In this document: positions 35,279 through 44,992 of the stretch, one piece after another
Position numbering within the stretch: the stretch's first letter is position 1
Layout of the letters: each line of letters opens with the position of its first letter
NCBI RefSeq assembly: GCF_017464355.1
Contig: NZ_JAFUAG010000041.1
Coordinates: 248,001 to 312,000 of the forward strand
Reading direction: 5' to 3'
DNA from: Ruminococcus sp.
GTDB taxonomy: Bacteria; Bacillota; Clostridia; Oscillospirales; Ruminococcaceae
Length of the DNA stretch: 64,000 nucleotides
The notes under the pieces: generated by a model
Told to the model about the DNA's origin: nothing
Database searches by the model: none
Seen by the model: the letters and a program-made list of their open reading frames with translations, nothing else
Made by a program: the position numbers and the translations under genes

Positions 35279-35503
35279 ATGTCAGCAACAGCAAAATTCA
35301 GACTTAGTATCATCATGGCATTTGTGTTTTCGTTCTTCTCTGCGGGAGCGGGCAATGCTGTAAAGCCCCAGGCTTTCTTTCCCTCTCAGGCTGTTAGCTT
35401 AAAGGAGGAAAAGGTGAGCGAGGGCGGTATCACTGTTATCAAGGGCGATGATATAGAGTTTTCATTCTTTATCGCCGAACTTATAGGGAAATGTTTTAAA
35501 TAG
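35279..35503 (+). CDS. Small secreted protein of unknown function (74 aa)
   Basis: The product has an N-terminal signal-like segment (KFRLSIIMAFVFSFFSAGAG, residues 6-25) and a short acidic mature region. I do not recognise it. The only ribosome site, GGGAG, is inside the terminator stem of metH, so the hairpin may both stop transcription and hide the start. No separate promoter is clear. It could be a genuine small secreted peptide or a remnant; composition and the signal peptide favour a real gene. Confidence 0.5.
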   Translation: MSATAKFRLSIIMAFVFSFFSAGAGNAVKPQAFFPSQAVSLKEEKVSEGGITVIKGDDIEFSFFIAELIGKCFK

Positions 35504-35526
35504 TCCGATAATATGTACACTTGGAT

Positions 35527-35555
35527 TTGACAAATCTCCCTCGGGGTGTTATACT
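35527..35555 (+). promoter_or_regulatory. Promoter of addB-addA
   Basis: TTGACA (35527-35532), 17 nt, TATACT (35550-35555). Confidence 0.8.
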
Positions 35556-35589
35556 GTAGATAATCAAGATCATCATGGAGGTCTGCTGT

Positions 35590-38500
35590 ATGGTAGAGAT
35601 CATCACAGGCGGCGAGAGAAGCAGCCGTGAAAAGCTTTTTATAGATAGGATATGCGCTGCTGCCTCATCGGGGGGCAGGGTGCTTGTTATCGTGCCCGAC
35701 CAGTATTCGTTTGAGTATGATAAAACTCTGTACGAACATCTGGGGGCAAAACGCTTCAACAGTATTGAAACTACAGGCTTCAACCGTCTGGCCGAGGATA
35801 TAGTGAATAATTACGGCAGCAAGGCGAAGGACATCGCCAATGACAATGCCCAGATGATACTTATGTACCGTGCTGTGAAAAAGTTCAGTAAAGAGGGTGC
35901 TGTCAGGTATTACAAGAACAGCCTTTCAAAGGCCGCTTTCATCGGTGAACTGACAGGGCTGCTGCCCCAGCTGAGGCAAAGCGGTGTTACCCCTGAGATG
36001 CTTCAGCTTGCAGGTGAAAGGCTGGAGGGCTCTGTTTCGCTGAAACTGCTGGATCTCTCGCAGATCTTCAAAAACTATATGGCAGAACTGGAAGCTGCTG
36101 ATATGAACGATTCACTGTCTGTCATGGAAGAGGCCGTTCAGCTCACATCAGGGAATAAGGTCTTTGAGGGGAAAGAAGTCTTCGTTTCTGCATTTACCGA
36201 TTTTTCCTACGATGAAAGAAAGATACTTGATATCTGCATAAGGCAGAGCAGCAGCCTGACAGTTTCACTGCTGCTTGATGATGCCTTTGCAGCCCGCTGC
36301 CGCACCCACCCCTTTGATGTCACTGTAAAGACCCGTCAGCAGCTGGCTGATATGGCAAGGGCACATAGCAGGGAAGTACGCTTTACCCGTGCTGAGGATA
36401 TCGAGTCTGATTCTCTTGAACTTATGCAGCTTTCAGAAAGGCTCTTTGATTATTCGAGAATGAGATTTACTGCCCATAGCGACAGCGTTCAGGTGCTTGC
36501 GGCAGACGATATGTACGAAGAAGCAGACTATATCTGCGCCGAGATATGCCGTCTTGTCAGAGAAAAGGGCTATTCTTACAATGATATAGCCGTCACTGTC
36601 CGCGGGCTGGAAAGCTTTGGCTCTGTCATAGAAAGCGCCATGGAAAAATATGATATACCTTTCTTCCTTGATAAGCGTGACAGCGTTGATGCCTCTGCTA
36701 TAGTACACTACATAAATACAATTTTCAAGACCGTCCTCACCCGTGAGTTCAGGACGGATAATATCATGAAGCTGATAAAGTCCCCCTTGTTCGGTCTGCT
36801 GAACTATGAGATATGCGACCTGGAAGACTATTGTATCCGCTGGGGCGTTGACAGGGATATGTGGTTGGAGGATTTTACTGCCAAGCCTGAAAACGGCATG
36901 AGCCTTGAAAGGATAAACTATCTGCGCAGCCAGGTGATCACCCCCCTTGCAAAATTCAAGGCCGCCTGCCGTGATGCTTCCGCAGAGGAGATATCACGGG
37001 CATTCTATGAGCTGCTGGGAGAACTGCATTTATCCGAAAAGACCTATTCTCTGGTAAAGCGCATCAGCACTTCCGACAACGACACCGAGATAGAAATGTC
37101 CAGGGGCTTGAAGCAGCTGTGGTCCATGAGTTTGTCTGCGGTCAAGTCTATCTATGAGATACTGGGCAGTGACAAGATATCACTCAGGTCTTATTACGAA
37201 CTTTACAGCCTTATGCTTTCAAGAATGAAAGTATCTGTCCCTCCCCAGAAGCTTGACTGCGTGCGTGTTATTGATGCTGCCCATTCAAGGATAGGTTCTG
37301 TTAAGGCGGTATTTGCCGCTGAGGTCAACGACGGTATTTTCCCTGCGGCTGTAAAGAGCAGGGGACTTATGACCGAGCATGAGAAAGAACTGCTCAGGGT
37401 AAAAGAAGATATCAACATAGATGCCAATGCTATCAATGACCTTATGCACGAAAGACTTGCTGCGTATTCAGCACTTTGTGCGCCCTCTGAAAGGCTTTAT
37501 GTCATCTATTCAAGAGCCGACCTGCTGGGCAATGAAAAGCGTCCATCAGTGCTGGTAAAGGAAGTCTGTGAGGTACTGGGCATAAAGGCTAAAAACATCA
37601 ACACACTTCCCGTGGACTTTTTCTGCACTTCCTACAAGACAGCGTATATCAAGTACATAGAGCATTCCCGTGACAATAGCGTGTCTGTTAGCAGTATAAG
37701 GGATTCGCTTATAGCTTCGCCGTATTATTATGAAAAGCTTTCTGCTCTCAGGCAGGCAAATTCCGATGCGCCCTACAAGCTTTCAAAAAAGTCCGCAGAG
37801 GAAACATTTTTTGCAGGAGATCGTGCTGAGGTATCGCCCACAAAGCTTGATAATTATTTCAAGTGTCCCTTCATGTATTTCTGCAATTACGGACTTCACC
37901 TGAGCCGTTCGCAGAAAATGGATATGGACGGCATGAACAAGGGTCTTATCATTCATTCGGTACTGGAGAAGGCAATTGATACAGCAAGCGGCGACCCCAA
38001 GGAGAACCGCAGACGTTTTCTTGAAATGAACGATGAGCAGATAAACGAACTTATCGAAAACTGCTTTGATGAGTATTACAACGATGTTTTCTGCGGAGAT
38101 TTCGGCAAGAGCAAAACTTTCCGCTACCGCTTTGAGCAGATGAAGCACCAGGCCTTCAACATAGTAAGGTATGTGCAGAAAGAACTTGCTCACGGTGAAT
38201 TTTCGCCTGTTGTAACAGAGTACAAACTGACAGGCGACGGTGAAGAAAAGCACCTTGACCTTACCCTTGACGACGGCAGGCATATAGTGCTCATAGGCAC
38301 TATCGACCGTGCCGATATCTACGAAGATGAGAACGGCAGGCAGTATGTTCGCATAGTTGACTATAAATTCCGCAAGCACGCAAATTTCGACCTTGCCAGA
38401 CTTTACTGCGGCCTTGACCTGCAGATGCTCATATATCTTTCCATTCTGCTGGAAACAGGGGCTGCTGTGGGAGAGGATATTCAGCTGCAGCAGGCGGGTG

Positions 38501-38934
38501 TTTTCTACCTGAAGCTTATAGGTGACGGCAATTCTCTTTCAGCAGACAGTGAACTTAGCGAAGAAAAGCTGTACAGCGCCGCCTGTGAATCTGCCATAAA
38601 TTCATTTTCACGCAAGGGGCGCATATCGGATATCTCTGAGGTGAACACCAAGCTCGACAGCGAGATAGGAAAGACCGCCCTTACAAATATGACTATGAGC
38701 GACCCCATGTTCACAGCTATGCGCATATTTGCCGAGCGAAAGGTCATCGAATACGGCAACAGACTTTCAGAGGGTGATATAGATGCAGACCCTCTGGAGG
38801 ATATCTGCGGCTACTGCCAGTATGCAGGCATTTGCGGCAGAGCATTTCCCGAAGAGCCGAAAAAGGGTTCAAAGGAACAGATGAAAGAAGTTCTTGAAGA
38901 GATAATGAAAGAAAGCGAGGAGGGTGCAGAGTGA
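35590..38934 (+). CDS. addB: ATP-dependent helicase/deoxyribonuclease subunit B (AddB)
   Basis: AddB partners AddA in processing double-strand breaks. The 1114-residue product has the AddB layout: N-terminal inactivated helicase-like part, nuclease core (VRIVDYKFRKHANF, GTIDRADIYED), and iron-sulfur cysteines in KCPFMYFC (near residue 760) and ICGYCQYAGIC (near 1075). The start is ATG at 35590, since GGAGGT would lie inside a version beginning 5 codons earlier. The N-terminus, where many AddB proteins have a GxxGxGKT Walker A motif, reads ITGGERSSREKLFID and has no P-loop lysine in place. Its stop overlaps addA by 4 nt. Confidence 0.9.
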   Translation: MVEIITGGERSSREKLFIDRICAAASSGGRVLVIVPDQYSFEYDKTLYEHLGAKRFNSIETTGFNRLAEDIVNNYGSKAKDIANDNAQMILMYRAVKKFSKEGAVRYYKNSLSKAAFIGELTGLLPQLRQSGVTPEMLQLAGERLEGSVSLKLLDLSQIFKNYMAELEAADMNDSLSVMEEAVQLTSGNKVFEGKEVFVSAFTDFSYDERKILDICIRQSSSLTVSLLLDDAFAARCRTHPFDVTVKTRQQLADMARAHSREVRFTRAEDIESDSLELMQLSERLFDYSRMRFTAHSDSVQVLAADDMYEEADYICAEICRLVREKGYSYNDIAVTVRGLESFGSVIESAMEKYDIPFFLDKRDSVDASAIVHYINTIFKTVLTREFRTDNIMKLIKSPLFGLLNYEICDLEDYCIRWGVDRDMWLEDFTAKPENGMSLERINYLRSQVITPLAKFKAACRDASAEEISRAFYELLGELHLSEKTYSLVKRISTSDNDTEIEMSRGLKQLWSMSLSAVKSIYEILGSDKISLRSYYELYSLMLSRMKVSVPPQKLDCVRVIDAAHSRIGSVKAVFAAEVNDGIFPAAVKSRGLMTEHEKELLRVKEDINIDANAINDLMHERLAAYSALCAPSERLYVIYSRADLLGNEKRPSVLVKEVCEVLGIKAKNINTLPVDFFCTSYKTAYIKYIEHSRDNSVSVSSIRDSLIASPYYYEKLSALRQANSDAPYKLSKKSAEETFFAGDRAEVSPTKLDNYFKCPFMYFCNYGLHLSRSQKMDMDGMNKGLIIHSVLEKAIDTASGDPKENRRRFLEMNDEQINELIENCFDEYYNDVFCGDFGKSKTFRYRFEQMKHQAFNIVRYVQKELAHGEFSPVVTEYKLTGDGEEKHLDLTLDDGRHIVLIGTIDRADIYEDENGRQYVRIVDYKFRKHANFDLARLYCGLDLQMLIYLSILLETGAAVGEDIQLQQAGVFYLKLIGDGNSLSADSELSEEKLYSAACESAINSFSRKGRISDISEVNTKLDSEIGKTALTNMTMSDPMFTAMRIFAERKVIEYGNRLSEGDIDADPLEDICGYCQYAGICGRAFPEEPKKGSKEQMKEVLEEIMKESEEGAE

Positions 38935-41900
38935 GCGTCAGCTGGACTAAAGATCAGGAAAAAGCCATTGAGTCCTTTGGCAGAGGAGTTACAGTTTCTG
39001 CTGCAGCAGGCAGCGGAAAGACTGCTGTCCTTATCGAAAGGATAATCCGTCTGCTTACGGACAAGAAGAAAAAGATACCCGCCGACAGACTGCTGGCTGT
39101 TACCTTTACCATTGATGCAGCCGCCCAGATGCGCGACAAGCTGAATGCTGCCTTCGAGAAAAAGCTGCGTGAGGATCCCGAAGATGCCTGGGTGCTGCAG
39201 CAGCAGGACCTGGTGCAGCTGGCTCGTATCTCTACCATAGATTCTTTCTGCTTTGATATGGTCAAAGAAAATCTTGACAGGTTCGATTTTTCGGGCGGGC
39301 TTAAAATTCTTGGCGATGCCGAGCGTGAGATAGTGTTTGATACAGCCTTTGAACAGGCCGCAGAAGAACTCTGTGAAAGCGACCCTGATGAATATGCATT
39401 GCTGGATAACTTTTTCCCGATTGAACGCGGCGAGCTGAAACAGGCTGTCAAAGCCCTTTACGAACATCTGCAGTCGATCTGTCACACTGACAGATGGATA
39501 AGTGAGACCTCCGAGAACTATCGCAGCGAGGAGTTTTTCGAGAAACTGTATGACAGTGCTTTCAGCCGTTTTGAAACTCAGCTGAAGGCTGCCAACAGGC
39601 TGCTGGAGGACGCCCGCTTCTGCTTCAACTATACTATCTCCGCAGGGGATAAGTCTTTTGCTTTTAGGGATCATGTAAAGACGGCTGAGGATAACATGGC
39701 GCTCTGCGAGGCCGTATACAGCGGCTATGAACTTGCTGCCCGACACCGTGACGGAGAAAGCTTTCGTAAGATAGAGATCGAAAAGTACAAAGCCATGCGG
39801 CTGTCGGGTAAACTTCCCGAAGATGTCAAGGCCATATTCACCGATGTTAAGGAACGTTTCAAGCAGGATATAAACGACATGGTAAGTCTGCTTAAGGAAG
39901 CTTCTGCGGGGCTTGATCTTTCAAAAAAACATCTGCGGGATAATCTGCTTGAAGCGGATAAAGTCTTCTGCGCCATGTGCAGGCTTGAGAGGCGTGTGGA
40001 GGAAGTAAGCTATGATATCAAGCTGGAAAAGAATGCGGTAGATTTCAGCGATATCGAGCTTATGACTAAAAATCTGCTGGTAAGGGAGACCGACTACGGT
40101 TTTGAGCGCACCGAGCTTGCCGAGGAGATACGCTCGGGCGGCTTTTATCAGATAATAATGATAGACGAATATCAGGACGTCAATGATATACAGGAAATAA
40201 TCTTCAAGGCTGTATCAGACACCGATGACCTTGAATACATGGGCAGCAATACTTTTATCGTTGGTGACATGAAGCAGGCCATTTACGGTTTTCGCAAGAC
40301 TAATCCCGAATTGTTCAAAAACTGCATAGACCTTGCCAGAAATTACGGAGGTAAGAAAAAGCTTGAACACATAAGTCTGCAGAAGAACTTCCGCAGCCGC
40401 AGGGAAGTCATCGGTCTCTCAAATTTTATTTTTGAAACACTGATGACCGAGGGCTGCGGACAGGTGGACTATGATGATAATGAACGTCTGGAAGTGGGTG
40501 CTTCTTACACAGAAAGAGAATGCCCCGCCGAGGTAATGCTCATAGATGTTCCCGAGGATAAGAGCGGAGGCCTTCCCGCTGAGTTTACAGAGAGCGCAAA
40601 GCGAATAAGAGAAATGATAGACAAAGGCTATCCAGTCTGTGACAGCGGTGAAGACAGGCCTTGCCGTCAGTCGGATTTCTGTATACTTGTAAATACCAAT
40701 GATAACATACGTCAGGCTACAGAGGCTTTGTCAGCTGTAGGGCTCAGGGCTTTCTGTGAGGACACAGACGGTTACATAAAGTCCCGTGAGATATCCCTGA
40801 CCCTTGATATACTGCGCACTGTGGATAATCCTATGAACGATATCGCTCTTGCAGCAGTGATGATGTCACCCATAATGGGCTTTACTGCCGATGAGATGAC
40901 AGCTGTGCGAATTAAAAGCAAGGTAAAGGAATTAAAGCGCTACAATCATATCTATCAGGTGCTGAGCGGTGCTGCTAAGACAGCTGATGGCAGTGCCGAG
41001 GACGATAATAAGTCTTCAAAGTATATCGACATGGGCAATGCTGTTTTGCAGGAAAAATGCCGCACTGCCTTTGAACTCATAGAAAACCTGCGCTGCTGTG
41101 CCATGAGCATGAGCCTTGAAAAACTCATCAGGCGCATATTCGATGTCACCGACTTGATGGGCATTACCTCGCTGTACCTTGATTCAGCGAAAAAGCGCGC
41201 TAACCTGCGTCTGCTGCAGCAGTATGCAGGCGACTATGAGCGCAGCGGCAATGAGGGCGTTACAGGTTTTCTGCGCTTTATCGACTCGGTATCGGGCAAC
41301 GACAAGGCTTTCAAGAATGCGACCTCTGTTACCGCGGGGGGAGATTCTGTCAATGTCAAGACCTACCATAAGTCAAAAGGGCTGGAGTACCCCTTTGTTT
41401 TCCTGTGTACCCTCTCAAAAAAGCTTATCCGTGACGACGCTAGAGGTGACAGCTTCAAGCTGCATAAATCACTGGGCTGTGCTTTTCAGATAAAGGATAC
41501 CAGGCTGAACGTCAGAAGGGTAAATCTCTATTACGACTACCTGAACGAAGTTCTCGAAAGAGAGCAGAAAAGCGAGAAGATGAGGCTTTTCTATGTGGGC
41601 TGCACCCGTGCCAAAGAGAAGCTCATCCTGGTCTGCTCAAATGAGAAAACAGGCCATGTCACCCGTGATAAGCAGCTGGCTGCTCTCAGGGACGCTGTAA
41701 AGCTTTCAGCGCAGTATGAGAAAGTTCCCGCTGATATAACAGCCGAACAGGACAGTATGCTGGCCTGGTCGGTCATGGCGCTGGCCAAGCTGGAAAACTG
41801 CAATGCTCTCGAAGAATGGCTGGGCATGGCGTTGGATACAGTGCCAAAGGTCAAGCCGAGAGAAGCTTTCGGTGTGGAATGGTACAGCTGTTCACCTGAC

Positions 41901-42647
41901 GATGAAGCTGCCGCTGATACTGCTGATGACAAGGCAGAGACCACGCTGCCTGCTGACCCCTCGGTAGTATTGAAACTGAGGGAGAAATTCCGATTTAAAT
42001 ATGACAGACCCGAGAATTATCTTGCTGCCAAGCTGACAGTTACCGAGATAGTAAGTGCTGAAAAAGCCAAGGCCTACGGTGACAAGAACCCCGAGTTCTT
42101 CCCAAATTTCCCGAAGCTTACAGAACAGCTCGACGACCTGACCGCTGCTGAAAGGGGCACTTTCACCCACAAGTTCATGGAACTGGCAGATTACAGCAAG
42201 GCTGAGATCAGCGTGCGTGATGAACTCAACAGGCTGAAAAGCAAGGGCCTGTTCACCGAACGTGAGGCTAAGGGCGTGTACGTTGACAAGCTGACTAAGT
42301 TCGTGCATTCTGATTTCTTCAAGAGAATGTGCAGTTCCGAAGACCTGCGCCGTGAGCAGAAGTTTTTAGCTTCCGTAAAAGACCTTGAGCTTTCCGATAA
42401 ACTGAAAGATCATACCACCGCTGACGGCTATATTCAGGGTATAGCAGACTGTATCTTCAAAGAACCCGACGGCTGGGTGCTGGTGGATTACAAGACAGAC
42501 AATTTCAAAAGCCCCGAGGAAATGAAAAAGTACGGTACACAGCTCATGCTATATAAAGCCGCCTTTGAACTCCTGCTGGGCGAAAGGGTCAAGAGCAGCT
42601 ACATATATTCTTTCAAACTGGGCGAAGGCCTGGAATTTGACCTTTGA
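38931..42647 (+). CDS. addA: ATP-dependent helicase/nuclease subunit A (AddA)
   Basis: AddA is the motor and one of two nucleases of the AddAB recombination complex. The 1238-residue UvrD-like helicase has Walker A SAAAGSGKTAV (Lys30), helicase motifs MIDEYQDVNDIQ, GDMKQAIYGFR, LQKNFRSR, TYHKSKGLEYPFVF and YVGCTRAKEKL, and a C-terminal RecB-type nuclease motif GWVLVDYKTDNF near residue 1185. It starts at GTG overlapping addB by four bases (GTGA). It closes the operon, followed by a terminator. Confidence 0.95.
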   Translation: MSVSWTKDQEKAIESFGRGVTVSAAAGSGKTAVLIERIIRLLTDKKKKIPADRLLAVTFTIDAAAQMRDKLNAAFEKKLREDPEDAWVLQQQDLVQLARISTIDSFCFDMVKENLDRFDFSGGLKILGDAEREIVFDTAFEQAAEELCESDPDEYALLDNFFPIERGELKQAVKALYEHLQSICHTDRWISETSENYRSEEFFEKLYDSAFSRFETQLKAANRLLEDARFCFNYTISAGDKSFAFRDHVKTAEDNMALCEAVYSGYELAARHRDGESFRKIEIEKYKAMRLSGKLPEDVKAIFTDVKERFKQDINDMVSLLKEASAGLDLSKKHLRDNLLEADKVFCAMCRLERRVEEVSYDIKLEKNAVDFSDIELMTKNLLVRETDYGFERTELAEEIRSGGFYQIIMIDEYQDVNDIQEIIFKAVSDTDDLEYMGSNTFIVGDMKQAIYGFRKTNPELFKNCIDLARNYGGKKKLEHISLQKNFRSRREVIGLSNFIFETLMTEGCGQVDYDDNERLEVGASYTERECPAEVMLIDVPEDKSGGLPAEFTESAKRIREMIDKGYPVCDSGEDRPCRQSDFCILVNTNDNIRQATEALSAVGLRAFCEDTDGYIKSREISLTLDILRTVDNPMNDIALAAVMMSPIMGFTADEMTAVRIKSKVKELKRYNHIYQVLSGAAKTADGSAEDDNKSSKYIDMGNAVLQEKCRTAFELIENLRCCAMSMSLEKLIRRIFDVTDLMGITSLYLDSAKKRANLRLLQQYAGDYERSGNEGVTGFLRFIDSVSGNDKAFKNATSVTAGGDSVNVKTYHKSKGLEYPFVFLCTLSKKLIRDDARGDSFKLHKSLGCAFQIKDTRLNVRRVNLYYDYLNEVLEREQKSEKMRLFYVGCTRAKEKLILVCSNEKTGHVTRDKQLAALRDAVKLSAQYEKVPADITAEQDSMLAWSVMALAKLENCNALEEWLGMALDTVPKVKPREAFGVEWYSCSPDDEAAADTADDKAETTLPADPSVVLKLREKFRFKYDRPENYLAAKLTVTEIVSAEKAKAYGDKNPEFFPNFPKLTEQLDDLTAAERGTFTHKFMELADYSKAEISVRDELNRLKSKGLFTEREAKGVYVDKLTKFVHSDFFKRMCSSEDLRREQKFLASVKDLELSDKLKDHTTADGYIQGIADCIFKEPDGWVLVDYKTDNFKSPEEMKKYGTQLMLYKAAFELLLGERVKSSYIYSFKLGEGLEFDL

Positions 42648-42651
42648 TATT

Positions 42652-42685
42652 TTTCCGATGTCCTTTTGGGCATCGGAAATTTTTT
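42652..42685 (+). terminator. Terminator of addA
   Basis: TTTCCGATG and CATCGGAAA pair around a 10-nt loop and are followed by TTTTTT. Confidence 0.85.
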
Positions 42686-42686
42686 G

Positions 42687-42715
42687 TTGATTTTTGCAGA
42701 GGGTCATGTTATAAT
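42687..42715 (+). promoter_or_regulatory. Promoter of the 42737 gene and radical SAM operon
   Basis: TTGATT (42687-42692), 17 nt, TATAAT (42710-42715). Confidence 0.65.
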
Positions 42716-42736
42716 ATAACATAAGGAGGTGTGACC

Positions 42737-43114
42737 ATGGCTATACGCACAAAAAACCGTCGCCGCATAACTGTTGACGGCAAAGAGTACATCTGGTATG
42801 TTATGCCCGAAAAGGAAGGCGGCTGGCATATACTCCATATCTGCGACCATGATAAGGATATGCGGATAAGGGCGCCGCTGAGTCCTGATAAGAGTTACGG
42901 GAAGATAGAAAGACCTTTCTGTTTTGTGTCCTTCAATGATGATAAGAAGAGTCAAGGTGATTTCCTGCTGCCCTTTGAGGTGCCTGCTGCTGTTACGCCC
43001 TCTGTGGTAAAAGCCATAATTAACGGACTTCGTGACAACACCTTTGAAAGAACGTCATACAGTGAGCTTAAGGCGCTCAACCACGATCTATGGCTTTTCG
43101 ATATGCTTTTTTAA
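42737..43114 (+). CDS. Protein of unknown function (125 aa)
   Basis: I do not recognise this protein. It starts MAIRTKNRRRITVDGKEYIWYVM, continues beta-rich (GGWHILHICDHDKDMRIRAPL, RPFCFVSFNDDKK) and ends helical (VVKAIINGLRD; LKALNHDLWLFDMLF). No signal or membrane segment. AGGAGGT lies 6 nt before the ATG at 42737. It lies 12 nt upstream of the radical SAM gene, so is probably co-transcribed with it, but a functional link is speculative. Confidence 0.72.
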   Translation: MAIRTKNRRRITVDGKEYIWYVMPEKEGGWHILHICDHDKDMRIRAPLSPDKSYGKIERPFCFVSFNDDKKSQGDFLLPFEVPAAVTPSVVKAIINGLRDNTFERTSYSELKALNHDLWLFDMLF

Positions 43115-43126
43115 CGGAGAACTGAT

Positions 43127-44992
43127 ATGGAAGAGATAAAGAACAAACTGGATAAGATACTCCTCAAGGCCACCAAGCCCGCCCGCTATATCGGCGGAGA
43201 GATAGGCAGTGTGGTAAAGGACAGAGATAAAGTGGACGTGCGCTTTGCTTTCTGTTTTCCCGATACATACGATGTGGGGATGTCGCACCTGGGTATGAAG
43301 ATACTCTACGGCTTGAAAAATCAGGTGCCCAACTGGTGGTGTGAACGAGTGTTCATGCCTGAAATGGATTTTGAAAAGCTTATGCGTGAAAATGATATCC
43401 CACTCTACGGACTTGAAAGCCTTGACCCTATAAAAGATTTTGATTTCATCGGGTTTACACTGCAGTATGAGCTTTCCTACAACAATGTCCTGCAGATGCT
43501 TGACCTGGCAGGCCTGCCTGTGCTGGCCAGGGAGCGCACCTCACTGACACCCCTTGTGGTCGGCGGAGGACCCTGTGTCTGCAACCCTGAGCCTATGTCG
43601 GATTTCTTTGATCTGTTTATTCTGGGTGAGGGCGAGGAAGTCAACCTTGAACTGCTGAGGCTCTACGAAAAGATGAAGCCCGAGAACCCCACCAAGGAAG
43701 AATTCCTCCGTGAGGCCGCGAAGATAGAGGGCATATATGTACCGTCATTCTATGATGTTGACTATAACGATGACGGCACTGTAAAGAGCATAACCCCCAA
43801 TGTTCCCGAAGCACCTGCCCGTATCAGGAAGCGCATTATCGCTGATTTTGACAAGGTCTATTACCCCGACAGCTTTGTGGTGCCTTTCAGTGAGATAGTA
43901 CATGACCGTTCAGTAGTGGAAGTCCTCCGCGGCTGCATAAGGGGCTGTAGGTTCTGTCAGGCGGGATTTATCTACAGACCTTTCCGTGAGAAGAATATAG
44001 ATACCATTAAAAACGAAACAAAGTCTCTGTGCGAGCAGACAGGCTATGAGGAAGTTTCGCTGTCGTCACTGTCTACCAGCGACCACACAAAGATAAATGA
44101 ACTCCTGCTGAGCCTTTCGGAGTATACCGACGGTGAGAACGTTAACCTTTCGCTGCCTTCGCTGAGGCTTGACAGCTTCAACGAAGAATTGCTCGAAAGG
44201 ATACAAGCTGTCCGAAAAAGCGGACTGACTTTCGCCCCCGAGGCAGGCACCCAGCGCCTGCGTGATGTCATCAACAAAAACATCACAGAAGACGAGATAA
44301 TGAGCACCTGCAAGCTTGCCTTTGAATGGGGCTATACCACGGTAAAGCTGTATTTCATGATGGGGCAGCCCACTGAAACAGATGATGATATCCGCGGCAT
44401 AGCTGAACTTTCTGACAGAATACTTCAGCTTTATTATGACACCACGAAGGAAAAGCGGGGGCGCTCTATTCAGATAGCGGTTTCAACGGCGACCTTTGTG
44501 CCTAAGCCCTTTACTCCCTTTGAGTTTGAACCCCAGGCTACTGAAGAAGAGATACACCATAAGCAGGACGTTCTGAAATCTGCTGTGCGCAGCAGGAAGA
44601 TAAGGCTATCGCTCCACTACTCAAACACATCTGTTCTTGAAGCAGTGCTTGCCCGTGGTGACAGACGTGTGGGCAAAGCCATATATGCCGCCTGGAAGAA
44701 AGGCTGTTATATGGATAGCTGGGACGAGCATTTCCAGTATGACAAGTGGCTGGAGGCCTTTGAAGAAACGGGCATAGATACCACTTTCTATGCTAACCGC
44801 ACCCGCAGCTATGATGAGGTGGCGCCCTGGTCACACCTTGATTATCTTGTATCCCATGAGTTCCTTGTCCGTGAGAACAAAAAGGCTCACCTTGCCCAGA
44901 CTACCCGAAACTGCAAAGAAGGCTGCTCGGGCTGTGGCATAAAACCTGAATGCGGAGGTGTCTACTGTGGCGGAAAAAAGACTTCAACCTAA
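43127..44992 (+). CDS. B12-binding-domain radical SAM protein, TIGR03960 type
   Basis: The 621-residue protein has an N-terminal B12-binding-like region (RFAFCFPDTYDVGMSHLGMK), a radical SAM domain with cluster motif CIRGCRFC (in EVLRGCIRGCRFCQAGF) and a C-terminal cysteine-rich tail (CKEGCSGCGIKPEC). This is the TIGR03960 family, which is nearly always followed by a TIGR03936/DUF2344 protein, as here (26-nt overlap), and often sits near ribosomal-protein genes. The substrate has not been established to my knowledge; a tRNA or ribosome modification role is often suspected. Confidence 0.88.
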   Translation: MEEIKNKLDKILLKATKPARYIGGEIGSVVKDRDKVDVRFAFCFPDTYDVGMSHLGMKILYGLKNQVPNWWCERVFMPEMDFEKLMRENDIPLYGLESLDPIKDFDFIGFTLQYELSYNNVLQMLDLAGLPVLARERTSLTPLVVGGGPCVCNPEPMSDFFDLFILGEGEEVNLELLRLYEKMKPENPTKEEFLREAAKIEGIYVPSFYDVDYNDDGTVKSITPNVPEAPARIRKRIIADFDKVYYPDSFVVPFSEIVHDRSVVEVLRGCIRGCRFCQAGFIYRPFREKNIDTIKNETKSLCEQTGYEEVSLSSLSTSDHTKINELLLSLSEYTDGENVNLSLPSLRLDSFNEELLERIQAVRKSGLTFAPEAGTQRLRDVINKNITEDEIMSTCKLAFEWGYTTVKLYFMMGQPTETDDDIRGIAELSDRILQLYYDTTKEKRGRSIQIAVSTATFVPKPFTPFEFEPQATEEEIHHKQDVLKSAVRSRKIRLSLHYSNTSVLEAVLARGDRRVGKAIYAAWKKGCYMDSWDEHFQYDKWLEAFEETGIDTTFYANRTRSYDEVAPWSHLDYLVSHEFLVRENKKAHLAQTTRNCKEGCSGCGIKPECGGVYCGGKKTST

